DNA from: Caryophanales bacterium
GTDB taxonomy: Bacteria > Bacillota_I > Bacilli_A > RFN20 > JAISJY01
Length of the DNA: 13,441 nt
Direction of reading: 5' to 3'
Assembly (NCBI GenBank): GCA_031261365.1
Contig: JAISJY010000093.1
Location: 1 to 13,441 of the forward strand
Each line of letters starts with the position of its first letter. Within the stretch, counting starts at the first letter, position 1. The position numbers and the translations under genes were made by a program. Positions 1 to 6,309 of this stretch are shown piece by piece. The notes under the pieces were generated by a model. That model made no database searches. It saw only the letters and a program-made list of their open reading frames with translations, and had not been told where the DNA came from.

Positions 1-53
1 ATTCTTTCTCGTATAGTTTTATTCTTCAACATCTCCACGAATTTGCTAATCAT
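1..53 (-). CDS. secY: Protein translocase subunit SecY, N-terminal fragment
   Basis: Only the first 17 complete codons are in the window; the gene continues past the left edge. The peptide starts MISKFVEMLKNKTIRERI, which matches the short amphipathic cytoplasmic N-terminus of SecY ahead of its first membrane helix. SecY is the channel subunit of the Sec translocon in the inner membrane. The ATG lies one base after the rplO stop codon, and its ribosome binding site (GAGGGAG) sits inside the last rplO codons, so translation is probably coupled. secY directly after rplO is the standard spc-operon order. The assignment rests on this short peptide plus gene order. Confidence 0.88.
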   Translation of the reverse strand, partial: MISKFVEMLKNKTIRER

Positions 54-54
54 A

Positions 55-537
55 TTATGCTCCCTCAGTGTTTTCTGGAACAGCAACTTCTGTTAATAAT
101 TCAACCTTTCCACCAGCAGATTCAATCGCAGAAATAGCAGATTTACTTGCTTTATGAACAGAAACTGTAAACTTTTTGCTTAATGTTCCTTTGCCAAGTA
201 ATTTAACTCCACCGTTTAATACTTGTCTAACTAAACCAGCTTCTTTTAAGCAATGAGGACAAATCTCAGCCCCATCTTCAAAACGAGCTTCTAAGTCAGA
301 GATATTGACAATTGAGTAAGTAACTTTAAAGACATTATGAAAACCTCTTTTAGAAAGTCTTCTAAAGATAGGAGTTTGACCTCCTTCAAATCCTGGTCTA
401 ACCCCACCGCCTGAACGAGCATTTTGCCCTTTGTGTCCTTTACCTGAAGTTTTGCCATTACCCGAGCCGGTACCTCTACCAACTCTCCAAGCTTTTTCTC
501 TGCTACCTTCAGCAAACTTTAATTCATTTAATTTCAT
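55..537 (-). CDS. rplO: 50S ribosomal protein L15
   Basis: L15 is a 23S rRNA-binding protein that joins late in large-subunit assembly. The 160-residue product has the typical Gly/Arg-rich N-terminal half (residues 20-55, with GRGTGSGNGKTSGKGHKGQ and the FEGGQTP motif) and a C-terminal globular half ending in the family pattern SAGGKVELL. The start has a GAGG binding site that overlaps the TAG stop of rpsE. It follows rpsE with a gap of only 8 bases, where many bacteria have rpmD (L30). An unusual feature is a Cys-Pro-His-Cys pair at residues 93-96, where L15 usually reads something like VTPELL. Length is slightly above the usual 145-150 residues. Confidence 0.98.
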   Translation of the reverse strand: MKLNELKFAEGSREKAWRVGRGTGSGNGKTSGKGHKGQNARSGGGVRPGFEGGQTPIFRRLSKRGFHNVFKVTYSIVNISDLEARFEDGAEICPHCLKEAGLVRQVLNGGVKLLGKGTLSKKFTVSVHKASKSAISAIESAGGKVELLTEVAVPENTEGA

Positions 538-545
538 AAAAACCT

Positions 546-1154
546 CTATTCTTCTTCTGGTTCAACAACTCTATCGCCAAAGCGAAGAGCATTTACCATC
601 TCTTTTGTCTTCAATTGATTAATACCATCTATTGTTGCTCTCACAACATTTATAGCTGTTCTTGCTCCATAAACTTTAGAATAAATATTTTTAACACCTG
701 CTAACTCTAAAACTGCTCTAACAGGACCACCAGCAATAATTCCACTACCATCTGGAGCAGGTCTTAAGAAAACTCTAGTAGCTCCAAAATGTCCAATAAC
801 AGTATGAGGGAAAGTATTAGCTCCAACAAAAGGAACTGTAAATAAAGTCTTTTCAGCTCTTCCTTTAGCTTTTTTAATTGCATCAGGAACTTCTTTTGAT
901 TTAGAAGTAGCAAAACCTACTTTACCTTTACCATCACCAATAACTACTAAAGCTGAAAATCTTAATCTTCTTCCACCTTTAACAGTTTTAGTTACTCTAT
1001 TAATTTTAACTACTCTATCTTCATATAGTGATTTTTCTCTTGGTGCTCTCTTTTTAAAGCCCTTACCACCTTTATCATTTCTTCTAAAAGGTTTCTTGCC
1101 TTCTTCAGATTTTACTTCACTAACTACTTCAGTATTATTTATTTCTTCTGACAT
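546..1154 (-). CDS. rpsE: 30S ribosomal protein S5
   Basis: S5 lies at the mRNA entry side of the small subunit and contributes to decoding accuracy. The double-stranded RNA-binding-like domain is seen as the YEDRVVKINRVTKTVKGGRR segment (about residues 44-63) and RFSALVVIGDGKGKVGFAT. The C-terminal S5 domain carries GIIAGGPVRAVLELAGVKN and INVVRATIDG. The loop before INVV reads YGARTA rather than the common LGS(S/R)NP. At 202 residues it is longer than the usual 165 because of a 43-residue charged, low-complexity N-terminal extension (acidic, then Lys/Arg-rich), which is frequent in Mollicutes and other Bacilli. The binding site AAGGGGG overlaps the rplR stop codon and sets the start. Confidence 0.98.
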   Translation of the reverse strand: MSEEINNTEVVSEVKSEEGKKPFRRNDKGGKGFKKRAPREKSLYEDRVVKINRVTKTVKGGRRLRFSALVVIGDGKGKVGFATSKSKEVPDAIKKAKGRAEKTLFTVPFVGANTFPHTVIGHFGATRVFLRPAPDGSGIIAGGPVRAVLELAGVKNIYSKVYGARTAINVVRATIDGINQLKTKEMVNALRFGDRVVEPEEE

Positions 1155-1163
1155 AACGCCCCC

Positions 1164-1520
1164 TTAAAATGATAATCCAGCTTCACGCGCTGCATCTGCT
1201 AAAGCCTTTACTCTACCGTGATAATTAGCTCCACCTCTATCAAAAACAACTGAACTTATACCTTTTTCTTTAGCTAACTCGGCTATTTTAGTACCAACAA
1301 CTTTACCAGCTTCCACATTTCCACCATAAGATAGTTTTAAAGCTAAACTTGAAGTTGCTACTAAAGTAACTTGTTTAACATCATCAATAATTTGGGCATA
1401 AATATGAACATTAGAACGAAAAACACTTAAACGAGGTCTATCAGCAGTTCCCTCTATTTTTTGCCGAATTCTGAAGTGGCGACGCGCTCTTTCAGTTTTT
1501 TTATCTATTTTTTTAATCAT
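1164..1520 (-). CDS. rplR: 50S ribosomal protein L18
   Basis: L18 binds 5S rRNA and helps attach it, with L5, to the central protuberance. The 118-residue product is of normal length. It starts with a basic segment (residues 1-20), has the RPRLSVFRSNVHIYAQIIDD core, and ends with the family signature FDRGGANYHGRVKALADAAREAGLSF, which is split here only by the ANY substitution for the usual YLY or FLY. An AGGAGG site overlapping the TAG of rplF lies 9 bases before the ATG. It sits in the normal rplF-rplR-rpsE order. Confidence 0.98.
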   Translation of the reverse strand: MIKKIDKKTERARRHFRIRQKIEGTADRPRLSVFRSNVHIYAQIIDDVKQVTLVATSSLALKLSYGGNVEAGKVVGTKIAELAKEKGISSVVFDRGGANYHGRVKALADAAREAGLSF

Positions 1521-1533
1521 TTTTTAGAGCCTC

Positions 1534-2085
1534 CTATTTCTTTTGGGCTTTCTTGCCTTGTTTGCGTCTTATGTTTTCACCTTTATAAGAAATACCTTTA
1601 CCTTTATAAGGTTCTGGTTCTCTAATACTTCTTATTTCAGCTGCCATTTGACCAACAATTTCTTTATCAAGCCCACTAACTTCTATCTCAGGTATTTTAG
1701 TTCCAGGAACAACTTTAATAGTTGTACCAAGCAAAGGCGTAACAATAACAGGATGAGAATAACCAACTAATATTTTTAAGTTTGCTCCCTCTTGAGTTGC
1801 TGTATAACCTCTACCCACGATAGTTAAGTTCTTTTTAAAACCAACATTAACACCATTTACCATATTGTTTAATAAAGCTCTAGTTGTCCCATGAAGTTGC
1901 TTAGTTGCTTTCTCATCATTGGCTCTAGTTACAACTATATTACCTTCTTCCACTTTAACACTAATTAAAGGAGAAAAAGTTTTGCTTAAAGTACCTAATG
2001 GACCTTTAACAGCAATAGTTGAACCTTGAATATCAATACTTACCTTTTCTGGTAAAACAATATGCTTATTTCCTATTCTTGACAT
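1534..2085 (-). CDS. rplF: 50S ribosomal protein L6
   Basis: L6 binds 23S rRNA near the sarcin-ricin loop and the factor-binding site. The 183-residue protein shows both L6 repeats: an N-terminal domain starting MSRIGNKHIVLPEKV with the KGPLGTLS motif, and a C-terminal domain with NVGFKKNLTIVGRGY, VGYSHPV and the closing PEPYKGKGISYKGE signature (about residues 157-170). The C-terminus is a short Lys-rich tail. The binding site AGGAGG overlaps the rpsH TAG stop and is 5 bases from the ATG. Length and order are typical. Confidence 0.98.
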   Translation of the reverse strand: MSRIGNKHIVLPEKVSIDIQGSTIAVKGPLGTLSKTFSPLISVKVEEGNIVVTRANDEKATKQLHGTTRALLNNMVNGVNVGFKKNLTIVGRGYTATQEGANLKILVGYSHPVIVTPLLGTTIKVVPGTKIPEIEVSGLDKEIVGQMAAEIRSIREPEPYKGKGISYKGENIRRKQGKKAQKK

Positions 2086-2094
2086 ATAAACCTC

Positions 2095-2481
2095 CTACCA
2101 AACATAAGCAACAACTTCACCACCTAAATGAAGTTCTCTTGCTTTTGTGTCGGTTAATAAACCTTGAGAAGTAGAAATAATAGAAATACCTAAGCCATTT
2201 AAAACTTTCGGTAATTTATCAACGGTTGAATGAATTCTTAAGCCAGGCTTAGAAATTCTCTTAATACCATTTATTACTCTTACACCTTCAACATATTTTA
2301 AAGTTATAGTTAATTCTTTCTTTTCAGTTTCAACTTCATAAGAAACAATAAAACCTTCCTCTTTCAATATCTTTGCTATTTCAACTTTAACTCGAGAAGT
2401 AGGAAGAGTAATGGAAGCGTTTCTAACAGCATTTGCGTTTCTAATTCTAGTTAACAAGTCTGCAATTGGATCTGTCATCAT
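2095..2481 (-). CDS. rpsH: 30S ribosomal protein S8
   Basis: S8 binds the central domain of 16S rRNA early in 30S assembly; in E. coli it also represses the spc operon. The 128-residue product is nearly typical: TDPIADLLTRIRNAN at the N-terminus, KRISKPGLRIHS in the middle, and GLGISIISTSQGLLTD with the ending GGEVVAYVW. Two ATG codons lie in tandem at the start. The first is 10 bases and the second 13 bases from the AAAGGAG site, so the first is preferred. A three-codon ATG reading frame closer to the site overlaps the start but ends at once in TGA and is probably meaningless. Confidence 0.98.
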   Translation of the reverse strand: MMTDPIADLLTRIRNANAVRNASITLPTSRVKVEIAKILKEEGFIVSYEVETEKKELTITLKYVEGVRVINGIKRISKPGLRIHSTVDKLPKVLNGLGISIISTSQGLLTDTKARELHLGGEVVAYVW

Positions 2482-2498
2482 ATTTTCATTTCTCCTTT

Positions 2499-2684
2499 CT
2501 ACCAGCTAGCTTTCCGCATACCAGGTATTTGCCCAGCATAAGCTAACTCTCTTAAACAAATACGACAAAGCTTAAATTTTCTATATACTGCATGAGGACG
2601 ACCACATCTTTCACAACGGGTATATTCTCTAACAGCAAACTTTTTTGTTCTCTTATATCTTGCGATCATTGATTTTTTTGCCAT
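2499..2684 (-). CDS. rpsN: 30S ribosomal protein S14, zinc-binding type Z
   Basis: S14 binds the 16S rRNA 3' domain in the head of the 30S subunit. This is the short 61-residue form with four cysteines at residues 24, 27, 40 and 43 (CxxC-x12-CxxC), which bind one zinc ion. The ending GQIPGMRKASW is the family signature. Only the zinc form is visible here; whether a longer zinc-free paralogue exists elsewhere cannot be told. The binding site AGGAGA overlaps the TAG stop of rplE and lies 5-6 bases from the ATG. Type Z S14 inside the spc operon is normal for Firmicutes. Confidence 0.98.
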   Translation of the reverse strand: MAKKSMIARYKRTKKFAVREYTRCERCGRPHAVYRKFKLCRICLRELAYAGQIPGMRKASW

Positions 2685-2693
2685 ATTTCTCTC

Positions 2694-3236
2694 CTATTTT
2701 TGAAACGGGAAGCCTAAACCTTCTAATAATGCTTTAGCTTCTTCGTCTGTTCTAGCGGTTGTAACAACTACAATATCCATACCTCTAACTTTATTAATAG
2801 CCGTAATATTTATTTCAGGGAAAATAATTTGTTCTTTTACTCCTAAAGTATAATTACCACGACCATCAAAACTATGTTTATTAATTCCTCTAAAGTCACG
2901 ACCTCTTGGTAAAGAGATATTAACTAATTTATCAAGGAACTCATACATTCTTTGCCCTCTTAAAGTTACTTTTGCTCCAATTTCTTGTCCTTCTCTTAAT
3001 TTAAAGACAGCAATGGATTTCTTAGCTTTAGTAATAACAGGTTTTTGTCCGCTTATCTCGGTTAAAACTTGAACAGCTTCACTAATTACTTTAGCATCCC
3101 GTGTTGCTTCACCAACCCCCATATTAAGAACAACCTTTTCTAACTTTGGAACTTGCATTACTGAAGTATAACTGAACTTCTTAACTAAAGCTGGTATTAC
3201 TTCACTTTGATATTTTTCTTTTAATCTATTTGCCAT
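2694..3236 (-). CDS. rplE: 50S ribosomal protein L5
   Basis: L5 binds 5S rRNA and contacts the P-site tRNA and S13 across the subunit bridge. The 180-residue product has full family length, with the motifs PKLEKVVLNMGVGEA (residues 30-44), SGQKPVITKAKKSIA with FKLREG after it, SLPRGRDFRG and NYTLGVKEQIIFPEI. It ends in EEAKALLEGLGFPF. An AAGGAG site lies 5 bases before the ATG. It follows rplX with a 9-base gap and precedes rpsN, as in other spc operons. Confidence 0.99.
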   Translation of the reverse strand: MANRLKEKYQSEVIPALVKKFSYTSVMQVPKLEKVVLNMGVGEATRDAKVISEAVQVLTEISGQKPVITKAKKSIAVFKLREGQEIGAKVTLRGQRMYEFLDKLVNISLPRGRDFRGINKHSFDGRGNYTLGVKEQIIFPEINITAINKVRGMDIVVVTTARTDEEAKALLEGLGFPFQK

Positions 3237-3245
3237 ATAATCTCC

Positions 3246-3581
3246 TTACTTTAAGACAGTGTCAGATTTCTTTGCAAATCTAACTTTCTTGCCTTTGTCG
3301 TCTAACCTATAGCCAATTTTAGTAGTAGGTTTTTTCTTACCTTTTTCAGCTTTTGCTTTAGGGTCTATTAAAGCAACATTTGAAATATGAATTGCTCCTT
3401 CTTGTTCTAAAATAGTTCCTTCAGTTTGGTTTTGAGAAGGTTTTTTATGTATCTTTAAAACATTTACTTTCTCAACAACTATTCTGTTTTCCTTAGGAAG
3501 AACTTTAACAACAACTCCTTCTTTACCTTTTTCGGCACCTGCTATAACTCTTACTTTATCACCTTTATGAATTCTTGCCAT
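3246..3581 (-). CDS. rplX: 50S ribosomal protein L24
   Basis: L24 is an assembly-initiating protein at the polypeptide exit side of the large subunit. The N-terminal KOW motif is visible as KGDKVRVIAGAEKGKEGVVVKV (split around residues 6-27), followed by the KVNVLKIHKKPSQNQTEG segment and the AIHISNVALIDPKAK pattern. The 111-residue length is a little above the usual 100-105, with Lys-rich runs near the C-terminus. AGGAGG overlapping the rplN TAG stop, 4 to 5 bases from the ATG, sets the start. Confidence 0.98.
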   Translation of the reverse strand: MARIHKGDKVRVIAGAEKGKEGVVVKVLPKENRIVVEKVNVLKIHKKPSQNQTEGTILEQEGAIHISNVALIDPKAKAEKGKKKPTTKIGYRLDDKGKKVRFAKKSDTVLK

Positions 3582-3589
3582 AACTCCTC

Positions 3590-3964
3590 CTATAATACTT
3601 CAGGAGCTAAAGAGATAATCTTCATAAAGTGTTCTCTTAACTCTCTGGCAACTGGTCCAAATACTCTAGTTCCAATTGGAGTAAATCCATCTTTTTCTTC
3701 TTTAACTAAAACAACTGCATTATCATTAAACTTAACATGAGTTCCATTAGCTCTATGAACTCCTGTTTTACTTCTAACAATAACACCTTTAACAACAGCA
3801 CCTTTTTTAATAGCACCATTAGGTAAAGCGGCTTTTACAGCACAAATAACTATATCTCCAATATTAGCAGATTTTCTATATGAACCACCACTAAGAGAAA
3901 ATATTCTTACTTTTTTAGCTCCTGAATTATCTGCTACAATTAAATTTGTCTCTCTTTGTACCAT
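3590..3964 (-). CDS. rplN: 50S ribosomal protein L14
   Basis: L14 binds 23S rRNA at the subunit interface and contacts L19 and 16S rRNA helix 14; in several bacteria it is also the docking site of the silencing factor RsfS. The 124-residue product shows the TNLIVADNSGAKKV start, GDIVICAVKAALPNG, KKGAVVKGVIVRSK and the ending RVFGPVARELREHFMKIISLAPEVL (split by one or two changes from consensus). It is two residues longer than the common 122. The GAGG binding site lies within the last codons of rpsQ, two bases separate the genes, and coupling is likely. Confidence 0.98.
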   Translation of the reverse strand: MVQRETNLIVADNSGAKKVRIFSLSGGSYRKSANIGDIVICAVKAALPNGAIKKGAVVKGVIVRSKTGVHRANGTHVKFNDNAVVLVKEEKDGFTPIGTRVFGPVARELREHFMKIISLAPEVL

Positions 3965-3966
3965 AA

Positions 3967-4233
3967 TTAAGCCTCAACTTTCTCAGCTTTTTTAAGTATT
4001 TTTACTAATCTGAACTTTTTAGTGGCTGATAATGGTCTAGTTTCCATAATTTCTACTAAATCATTAACTTCAGCTTCTTGTAATTCATCATGAGCATGAT
4101 ACTTTTTGCTGTGAGCAATTGTTTTCTTATACTTTTTATCTTGAACATCGTTTAGTACTAAAACAACAATAGTTTTTTCGTTCTTTGTTGATATTACTTT
4201 GCCAACAAATGATCTTCTTGTATTTCTTTCCAT
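3967..4233 (-). CDS. rpsQ: 30S ribosomal protein S17
   Basis: S17 is an OB-fold protein that binds the 5' domain of 16S rRNA. The 88-residue sequence contains RRSFVGKVISTKNEKTIVV near the start, a HSKKYHAHDE segment (usual form RSKKYHAHDE) at about residues 41-50, and the conserved NDLVEIMETRPLSATKKFRLVKIL pattern in the second half. Length is typical. The start is set by an AGGGGA site that overlaps the end of rpmC; five bases separate the genes. Confidence 0.98.
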   Translation of the reverse strand: MERNTRRSFVGKVISTKNEKTIVVLVLNDVQDKKYKKTIAHSKKYHAHDELQEAEVNDLVEIMETRPLSATKKFRLVKILKKAEKVEA

Positions 4234-4238
4234 GTTGT

Positions 4239-4433
4239 TTATCCCCTAATTTCTCTTTCTTTTAAGACTGTTAATATTCTTGCAACAGTTTTTCTGATAG
4301 ATTTTTGTTTAGCAACTCCTTCTGTCTTCCCTGTTGCTCTTTTAAATCTTATTTCAAACAATTCTTTTTTAAGTTCCAAAACCCTCTCTTGAAGTTCGTT
4401 GGAATTTGTATTTCTAATTTCTTCTAATTTCAT
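4239..4433 (-). CDS. rpmC: 50S ribosomal protein L29
   Basis: L29 is a small, two-helix protein near the peptide exit tunnel, part of the docking platform for trigger factor and SRP together with L23. The 64-residue product is of normal length, with the ELKKELFEIRFKRATG pattern (about residues 20-35) and the RKTVARILTVLKERE second helix. Its ATG overlaps the TGA stop of rplP (ATGA), with a GTGAGG site 7 bases before it inside rplP, a classical coupled junction. Confidence 0.97.
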   Translation of the reverse strand: MKLEEIRNTNSNELQERVLELKKELFEIRFKRATGKTEGVAKQKSIRKTVARILTVLKEREIRG

Positions 4434-4852
4434 GAAACGACCTCACTTTCCTTGGCTATTATTTTGCAAGGAATTGGTAATTTGTGGCTAGCTAATCTTA
4501 GTGCCTCTCTGGCAGCTTCATCTCCGACACCAGATATTTCAAACATAATTCTTCCTGCTTTAACGACGGCAACCCAAGAATCAGGTTGACCTTTTCCAGA
4601 TCCCATTCTCACTTCTAAAGGTTTTTTAGTTTTTGAGAGATGAGGGAAAATTTTAATCCAAATCTTTCCTTGCCTTTTGGTGTATCTTGATAAACAGATT
4701 CTGGCTGCTTCAATTTGACGGTTAGTAATATAAGCTCCTTTAAGAGCAACTAAGCCGAATTCTCCTTGATCTAATTCAGAACCACCTTTTGTTTTACCTT
4801 CGTAACTCAATGAATGAGGTTTACGATATTTAGTTCTTTTTGGTTGTAACAT
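4430..4852 (-). CDS. rplP: 50S ribosomal protein L16
   Basis: L16 sits near the A-site and organises tRNA accommodation on the large subunit. The 140-residue product carries the MLQPKRTKYRKPH start, ITNRQIEAARICLSRY, the loop KPLEVRMGSGKGQPDSWVAVV (about residues 78-98, broken by few changes), GRIMFEISGV and the closing AREALRLASHKLPI. It is the only gene here that I found ending in TGA. Under the Mycoplasma code this would read through for just one more sense codon before TAG, so it gives only weak code evidence. An AAGGAG site lies inside the end of rpsC, 7 bases before the ATG. Confidence 0.98.
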   Translation of the reverse strand: MLQPKRTKYRKPHSLSYEGKTKGGSELDQGEFGLVALKGAYITNRQIEAARICLSRYTKRQGKIWIKIFPHLSKTKKPLEVRMGSGKGQPDSWVAVVKAGRIMFEISGVGDEAAREALRLASHKLPIPCKIIAKESEVVS

Positions 4853-4854
4853 AC

Positions 4855-5544
4855 TTATTCTCCTTTATCGGATTTTGGGGCTACAGGTCGGCTTATCCAA
4901 ACCTTGACACCTAATTTACCATAAGTAGTTGAGGCTTCGGCTACGGCATAATCAACATTTGACCGTAATGTATGAAGCTTGACTGAACCCCAAGAGTAAC
5001 CTTCACTTCTGGCAATTTCAGCCCCATTTAATCTACCACTTACTTCCGTTTTAACACCTAACGCACCTCTATCTTTAACATTAGCAATAGCTTTCTTTTG
5101 AACCATACGGAAGGATGCTCTGTTTTCTAAATCAGTTGCCATCTTTTTAGCAACGATTGTCGCATCTAACCATTCATTTCTAATTTCTTCTATTTGCATA
5201 TCAAGATAGATATTTTGTGAACCATCTTTCTTATCTATTTTAAGACCAATGATTTTACCTACTTTAGCTTTAATTTCATCAATTCTAGCATATTTCTCAC
5301 CTTGAACATTTCCTTTTTTAGAAGCATGAATAATTACTAGAACTCTTTTATTATCTCTTTCTATATCAATATGAGATAAACCAGCATCAACCTTTGGAGC
5401 ATCTAAGATAGTAGAGATAACTTTTCTTATTTGAATATCTTGTAATAGATACTTTGAAAAATTAGTTTTACTTGCATACCAAGTTGCTTGCCACGGCTTA
5501 TTGATACCAATTCTTAAGCCAACCGGATTAACCTTTTGTCCCAT
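4855..5544 (-). CDS. rpsC: 30S ribosomal protein S3, with a divergent KH loop
   Basis: S3 lies on the 30S head at the mRNA entry channel. The 229-residue protein has the MGQKVNPVGLRIGI start, a KH type-2 domain (about residues 40-110) and the S3 C-terminal domain with VSGRLNGAEIARSE and the LHTLRSNVDY and TTYGKLGVKVWI motifs. Several normally strict positions differ. The KH GxxG loop reads GEKY at residues 82-85, so its second glycine is replaced by Tyr. The second Arg of the FRR motif is Met147 (E. coli Arg132, linked to mRNA unwinding), while Arg146 and Lys150 are kept. The usual EWYREGRVPLHTL is EGYSWGSVKLHTL. The frame is intact, so this is divergence rather than damage. The ATG shares one base with the rplV TAA stop. 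Confidence 0.97.
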   Translation of the reverse strand: MGQKVNPVGLRIGINKPWQATWYASKTNFSKYLLQDIQIRKVISTILDAPKVDAGLSHIDIERDNKRVLVIIHASKKGNVQGEKYARIDEIKAKVGKIIGLKIDKKDGSQNIYLDMQIEEIRNEWLDATIVAKKMATDLENRASFRMVQKKAIANVKDRGALGVKTEVSGRLNGAEIARSEGYSWGSVKLHTLRSNVDYAVAEASTTYGKLGVKVWISRPVAPKSDKGE

Positions 5545-6005
5545 TATTTCGCTCCCTTTCCTTCAGATTTTTTTGCTTTGGTTTTTGTTTCAGTTTTAGC
5601 TTTTTTAACTTTCTTTTCTTCTACTTTAGCTACAACAGGTTCAACCTTAGCTTTTTTTATTTTTCTTTCACCTATTTCATCAGATACAACTGCCGTGATA
5701 TGACTCCATCTTTTAACAAGACCAGAAGCACTACCTTTAGCTCTTGGTAAGAATCTTCTCATCTTAATAGCTTCATCAACGAATATTTCTTTAACGAATA
5801 GATCATCGGCTTTAAGATTTAAGTTCTTAACAGCATTAGCTGTTGCAGATTTAATAACTTTTAGAACAGGAAGAGAAGCAGATTTATTAGTGTTCTCTAA
5901 TATAGCATAAGCATCTTCTATTGCTTTACCTCTAACAAGGTCAACAATTAACCGAGCTTTTCTTGGAGTTACTCCAATGTTTTTCGCGATTGCTCTTGCT
6001 TGCAT
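5544..6005 (-). CDS. rplV: 50S ribosomal protein L22 with a long basic tail
   Basis: L22 lines the exit tunnel with its beta-hairpin and contacts all domains of 23S rRNA. Residues 1-112 match the family: ARAIAKNIGVTPRKARLIVDLVRGK at the start, then SATANAVKN and the tunnel hairpin FLPRAKGSASGLVKRWSHITAVV (about residues 84-107), where the more common form has RARGRA. From about residue 113 a 40-residue Lys/Glu/Val/Thr-rich tail with repeated KKAK and KTKAK elements brings it to 153 residues, against the usual 110. Such tails are common in low-GC lineages. GGAGG lies 9 bases before the ATG, which overlaps the rpsS stop by one base. Confidence 0.98.
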   Translation of the reverse strand: MQARAIAKNIGVTPRKARLIVDLVRGKAIEDAYAILENTNKSASLPVLKVIKSATANAVKNLNLKADDLFVKEIFVDEAIKMRRFLPRAKGSASGLVKRWSHITAVVSDEIGERKIKKAKVEPVVAKVEEKKVKKAKTETKTKAKKSEGKGAK

Positions 6006-6307
6006 TATTTCTTACCTCCACCAGCTTTAGCGGCTTTATCTTCAGCAGTATGACCTGTATGTCCTGTATATTTTCTAGTTGGAACAAATTCACCTAACTT
6101 ATGTCCAACCATATCTTCAGTTATATAAACCGGAATATGCTCTTTGCCATTATAAACAGCAATAGTGTGTTCAATGAATTCAGGCAATATGACTGAACGC
6201 CTTGACCAAGTTTTAATTGGAGCTTTTTTATCTAACTTATTTAAAGCTTCAACTTTTTTCAAGAGATGGTCGTCTACAAATGGTCCTTTTTTAATACTTC
6301 TAGCCAT
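6005..6307 (-). CDS. rpsS: 30S ribosomal protein S19
   Basis: S19 forms a complex with S13 in the 30S head and contacts the tRNA side of the subunit. The product starts MARSIKKGPFVDDHLLKK, has TWSRRSVILPEFIEHTIAVYNG and the signature VGHKLGEFVPTRKYTGH (about residues 67-83). At 100 residues it is slightly long because of a Gly/Ala/Lys C-terminal tail. Its binding site AAAGGA is inside the end of rplB, two bases separate the genes, and the following rplV starts on its stop codon. Confidence 0.98.
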   Translation of the reverse strand: MARSIKKGPFVDDHLLKKVEALNKLDKKAPIKTWSRRSVILPEFIEHTIAVYNGKEHIPVYITEDMVGHKLGEFVPTRKYTGHTGHTAEDKAAKAGGGKK

Positions 6308-6309
6308 AT

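Noticed and set aside
431..622. Plus-strand open frames opposite the ribosomal genes (also near 1543, 6266, 7677 and 7729) and one at 10569 opposite the membrane gene.
   Set aside because: They lie antisense to clearly conserved genes, lack binding sites and have low-complexity translations.
2464..2490. A three-codon ATG frame just after the AAAGGAG site upstream of rpsH, as a possible leader peptide.
   Set aside because: It is too close to the binding site to start well, ends at once, and overlaps the rpsH start; chance is the simpler view.
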